A stretch of DNA of 7,557 nucleotides, taken from Pseudomonadota bacterium (GTDB lineage: Bacteria > Pseudomonadota > Gammaproteobacteria > Burkholderiales > Sulfuriferulaceae). Positions within the stretch are counted from its first letter, which is position 1; each line of letters begins with the position of its first letter. Made by a program: the position numbers and the translations under genes. A model generated the notes under the pieces. It was not told the origin of the DNA and searched no databases. It was given only the letters and a program-made list of their open reading frames with translations. Shown piece after piece: positions 6,856-7,557 of this stretch. The stretch lies in NCBI GenBank assembly GCA_021790625.1, contig JAJYGL010000173.1, positions 3,661-11,217 on the forward strand. The letters run 5' to 3'.

Positions 6856-6878
6856 GGAATAAATCAGCACTTCCTTAA
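6856..6878 (-). repeat. right terminal inverted repeat of the MITE-like element
   Basis: This is the inverted partner of 6596-6618. Its outer base is immediately followed by AGGAG, so the ribosome binding site of the TusA-like gene abuts the element and uses its terminal A residues (AAAGGAG at 6877-6883). Confidence 0.8.
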
Positions 6879-6888
6879 AGGAGCCACC

Positions 6889-7119
6889 ATGGAATACGAT
6901 CATACACTTGATGTCTGCGGTTTGTGCTGCGCAGAACCCATCCGCCGGATCACCAAAGCCTTGCAAGGGATCGAGGCGGGCGCGGTGCTATTAGTGACAG
7001 CAGATAAGGCCTCCATGACCAAGGACATTCCATCCTATTGCAAACAGACCACGCATGATCTGATCCATCAGCAGGAGACACATGGCAAGTTGCAGTTCTG
7101 GATACGCAAGCATGCCTGA
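6889..7119 (+). CDS. TusA-like sulfurtransferase with variant CAEP motif
   Basis: A 76-residue protein of the TusA/SirA family, small cytoplasmic carriers that hold sulfur as a persulfide on a conserved cysteine and pass it on in tRNA thiolation or sulfur oxidation and trafficking. The match to TusA is clear along its length: DHTLDVCGLCCAEPI (4-18), GIEAGAVLLVTADKASMTKDIPSYCKQTTHDL (27-58), then a C-terminal strand LQFWIRK. The invariant CPxP motif reads C14-A-E-P17: the acceptor cysteine and second proline are kept, but the first proline is alanine. C10 and C13 make this end unusually cysteine-rich (C-G-L-C-C), with C51 in the position common to many family members. ATG 6889 has AAAGGAG six bases upstream. 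The MITE-like element lies just before it and an element fragment just after it. Context suggests it once followed the sigma gene directly. Confidence 0.85.
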   Translation: MEYDHTLDVCGLCCAEPIRRITKALQGIEAGAVLLVTADKASMTKDIPSYCKQTTHDLIHQQETHGKLQFWIRKHA

Positions 7120-7137
7120 ACAGGCTACTTGCTCCAG

Positions 7138-7210
7138 GCCGTACGCATCGCGATCTTCCCGATTTGACCTGCGACGCGGTTCACAGAGGAATAAATCAAC
7201 GGTTCCCTAA
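7138..7210 (+). mobile_element. partial second copy of the MITE-like element (right end only)
   Basis: Matches 6806-6878 in the same orientation with 63 of 73 positions identical (counted by eye), including an unbroken 25-base run at 7148-7172 (TCGCGATCTTCC and onward). Weaker similarity with short gaps may reach back to about 7123 (GGCTAC), which is 3 bases after the stop codon of the TusA-like gene. The outer end differs most (CGGTTCCCTAA against CACTTCCTTAA). No matching left end was found nearby, so this is a truncated relic or one end of a decayed relative. Confidence 0.75.
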
Positions 7211-7268
7211 CCGGCAAGCAGCAAATTGTGGTATCTTGCCTCCCATTCATTTCTGTGATGTTGCTGCC
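7211..7268. other. short gap before the GyrI-like gene
   Basis: It contains a 6-bp inverted repeat, GGCAAG (7213-7218) and CTTGCC (7235-7240), with a 16-base loop and no T-run. The promoter of the next gene should be here or inside the element fragment, but none was recognised with confidence. Confidence 0.3.
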
Positions 7269-7557
7269 ATGGGTTTCAAAAAAAACTGGATTGGTTTTCT
7301 GTTCGCCTTCTTGTTGCCAATCGCGGTAATCCTGTTCTGGTGGGGTGCGTTCAACCACACCGACATCCAGCAAACCCGCAGCGCCCCCATTCATTACGCC
7401 TACATTGCCTTTTATGGCAATCTGGCCGATATGTCCGATGTACAGGACAAGGTTCGTGTCATCCTGCAGAAGCAACAACACGTTGCAACCGGCTATCCGA
7501 TTACCGTGCTGTACACTGATCCCCGCTACAGCAAAAAAGACGAACAGCGCGCGCGCG
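7269..7557 (+). CDS. membrane-anchored GyrI-like domain protein, N-terminal fragment
   Basis: The reading frame stays open from ATG 7269 to the window edge (96 codons). It starts MGFKKNWIGFLFAFLLPIAV, one hydrophobic helix (about residues 7-27), followed by an exported or periplasmic domain. That domain begins RSAPIHYAYIAFYGNLADMSDVQDKV and continues GYPITVLYTDPRYSKKDEQRAR. The pattern of Y-x-G near the start, then PITVLYTDPR and an acidic stretch before RA matches the GyrI-like or AraC-effector-binding fold, which binds small molecules. Its family is usually cytoplasmic or fused to regulators; a single N-terminal anchor without a DNA-binding part suggests an envelope-facing sensor or binding protein. 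No clear Shine-Dalgarno is seen, but no alternative in-frame start exists nearby. The substrate and the C-terminus are unknown. Confidence 0.65.
   Translation, partial: MGFKKNWIGFLFAFLLPIAVILFWWGAFNHTDIQQTRSAPIHYAYIAFYGNLADMSDVQDKVRVILQKQQHVATGYPITVLYTDPRYSKKDEQRAR

Larger units (their letters stand above)
6596..6878. mobile_element. 283-bp MITE-like element with 23-bp terminal inverted repeats
   Basis: The left end (6596-6618, starting TTAAGGAAGCGCTGATC) and the right end (6856-6878, ending AGCACTTCCTTAA) are inverted copies over 23 bp with two mismatches. Both termini carry TTAA, which may be the target duplication or part of the repeat. The interior has no protein-like reading frame, contains internal inverted repeats (6671-6692 and 6770-6776 with 6806-6812) and is too short for a transposase, so it is a non-autonomous element mobilised in trans. 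A partial relative lies at 7138-7210. It separates the sigma gene from the TusA-like gene; taking it out while keeping one TTAA leaves a 16-bp spacer containing AAGGAG. Confidence 0.78.

Noticed and set aside
6832..6863. Outward promoter in the element: TTGACC with AATAAA
   Set aside because: The spacing is about 20 bases, too long for a normal sigma-70 promoter, and no alternative -10 at 16-18 bases is good.
6634..6888. Upstream extension of the TusA-like reading frame to 6634
   Set aside because: The extension lies inside the MITE-like element, has no family similarity, and the ATG at 6889 has an AAAGGAG at ideal distance.
6679..6966. Minus-strand frame through the element and the related one at 7125-7481, sharing a similar stretch (VAGQIGKIA)
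   Set aside because: The similarity follows from the DNA repeat itself, and the frames extend antisense through the TusA-like and GyrI-like genes. No protein family is recognisable.
1..7557. CRISPR array, tRNA or rRNA genes
   Set aside because: No regularly spaced repeats and no tRNA- or rRNA-like sequence were seen on either strand.

Overview
The window looks like chromosomal DNA of a Gram-negative bacterium of moderate GC content, most likely a pseudomonadotan and perhaps a betaproteobacterium. That rests only on the gene families, the tight operon spacing and the Shine-Dalgarno usage; there is no rRNA or other taxonomic marker here.

The first 5.3 kb (minus strand) is most of a hydrogenase-4 (hyf)-type operon. 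Reading from the promoter side it contains a HyfB-like antiporter subunit, a HyfC-like (NuoH family) anchor, a HyfE-like (NuoK-related) subunit, a HyfF-like antiporter subunit and the N-terminus of a HyfG-like (NuoC/NuoD-like fusion) large subunit cut by the window edge. Every junction is a 4-base overlap, a 0-base gap or a 1-base gap, so the genes are almost certainly co-transcribed and translationally coupled. They encode the proton-pumping membrane arm plus the start of the peripheral arm of a complex I-related enzyme. Compared with E. coli hyfABCDEFGHIR, hyfD is missing between hyfC and hyfE, and no hyfA lies directly upstream of hyfB.

A ~205-bp divergent intergenic region (about 5271-5484) separates the hyf operon from a small ribbon-helix-helix regulator on the plus strand. 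It contains a direct repeat of GATATCAC, an extended -10 hexamer and a 7-5-7 perfect palindrome at the predicted transcription start, so this regulator is a candidate local controller of itself and of hyf.

From 5858 to 7119 the plus strand carries a small membrane protein of the DUF2892 (YgaP transmembrane-like) family with a CPMC motif, an ECF-type sigma factor starting 4 bases after it, and a TusA-like sulfurtransferase whose CPxP motif reads CAEP. A 283-bp element with 23-bp terminal inverted repeats and no coding potential (MITE-like) lies between the sigma and tusA-like genes. It starts 2 bases after the sigma stop codon and ends 10 bases before the tusA-like start. Removing it down to one TTAA leaves a 16-bp gap with an intact AAGGAG, so the three genes were probably one operon before insertion. 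A partial second copy of the same element family follows the tusA-like stop codon directly. DUF2892 protein, sigma factor and TusA-like protein together suggest a thiol- or sulfur-linked envelope signalling module; that function is inference.

The window ends inside a plus-strand gene for a membrane-anchored GyrI-like (small-molecule-binding) domain protein.
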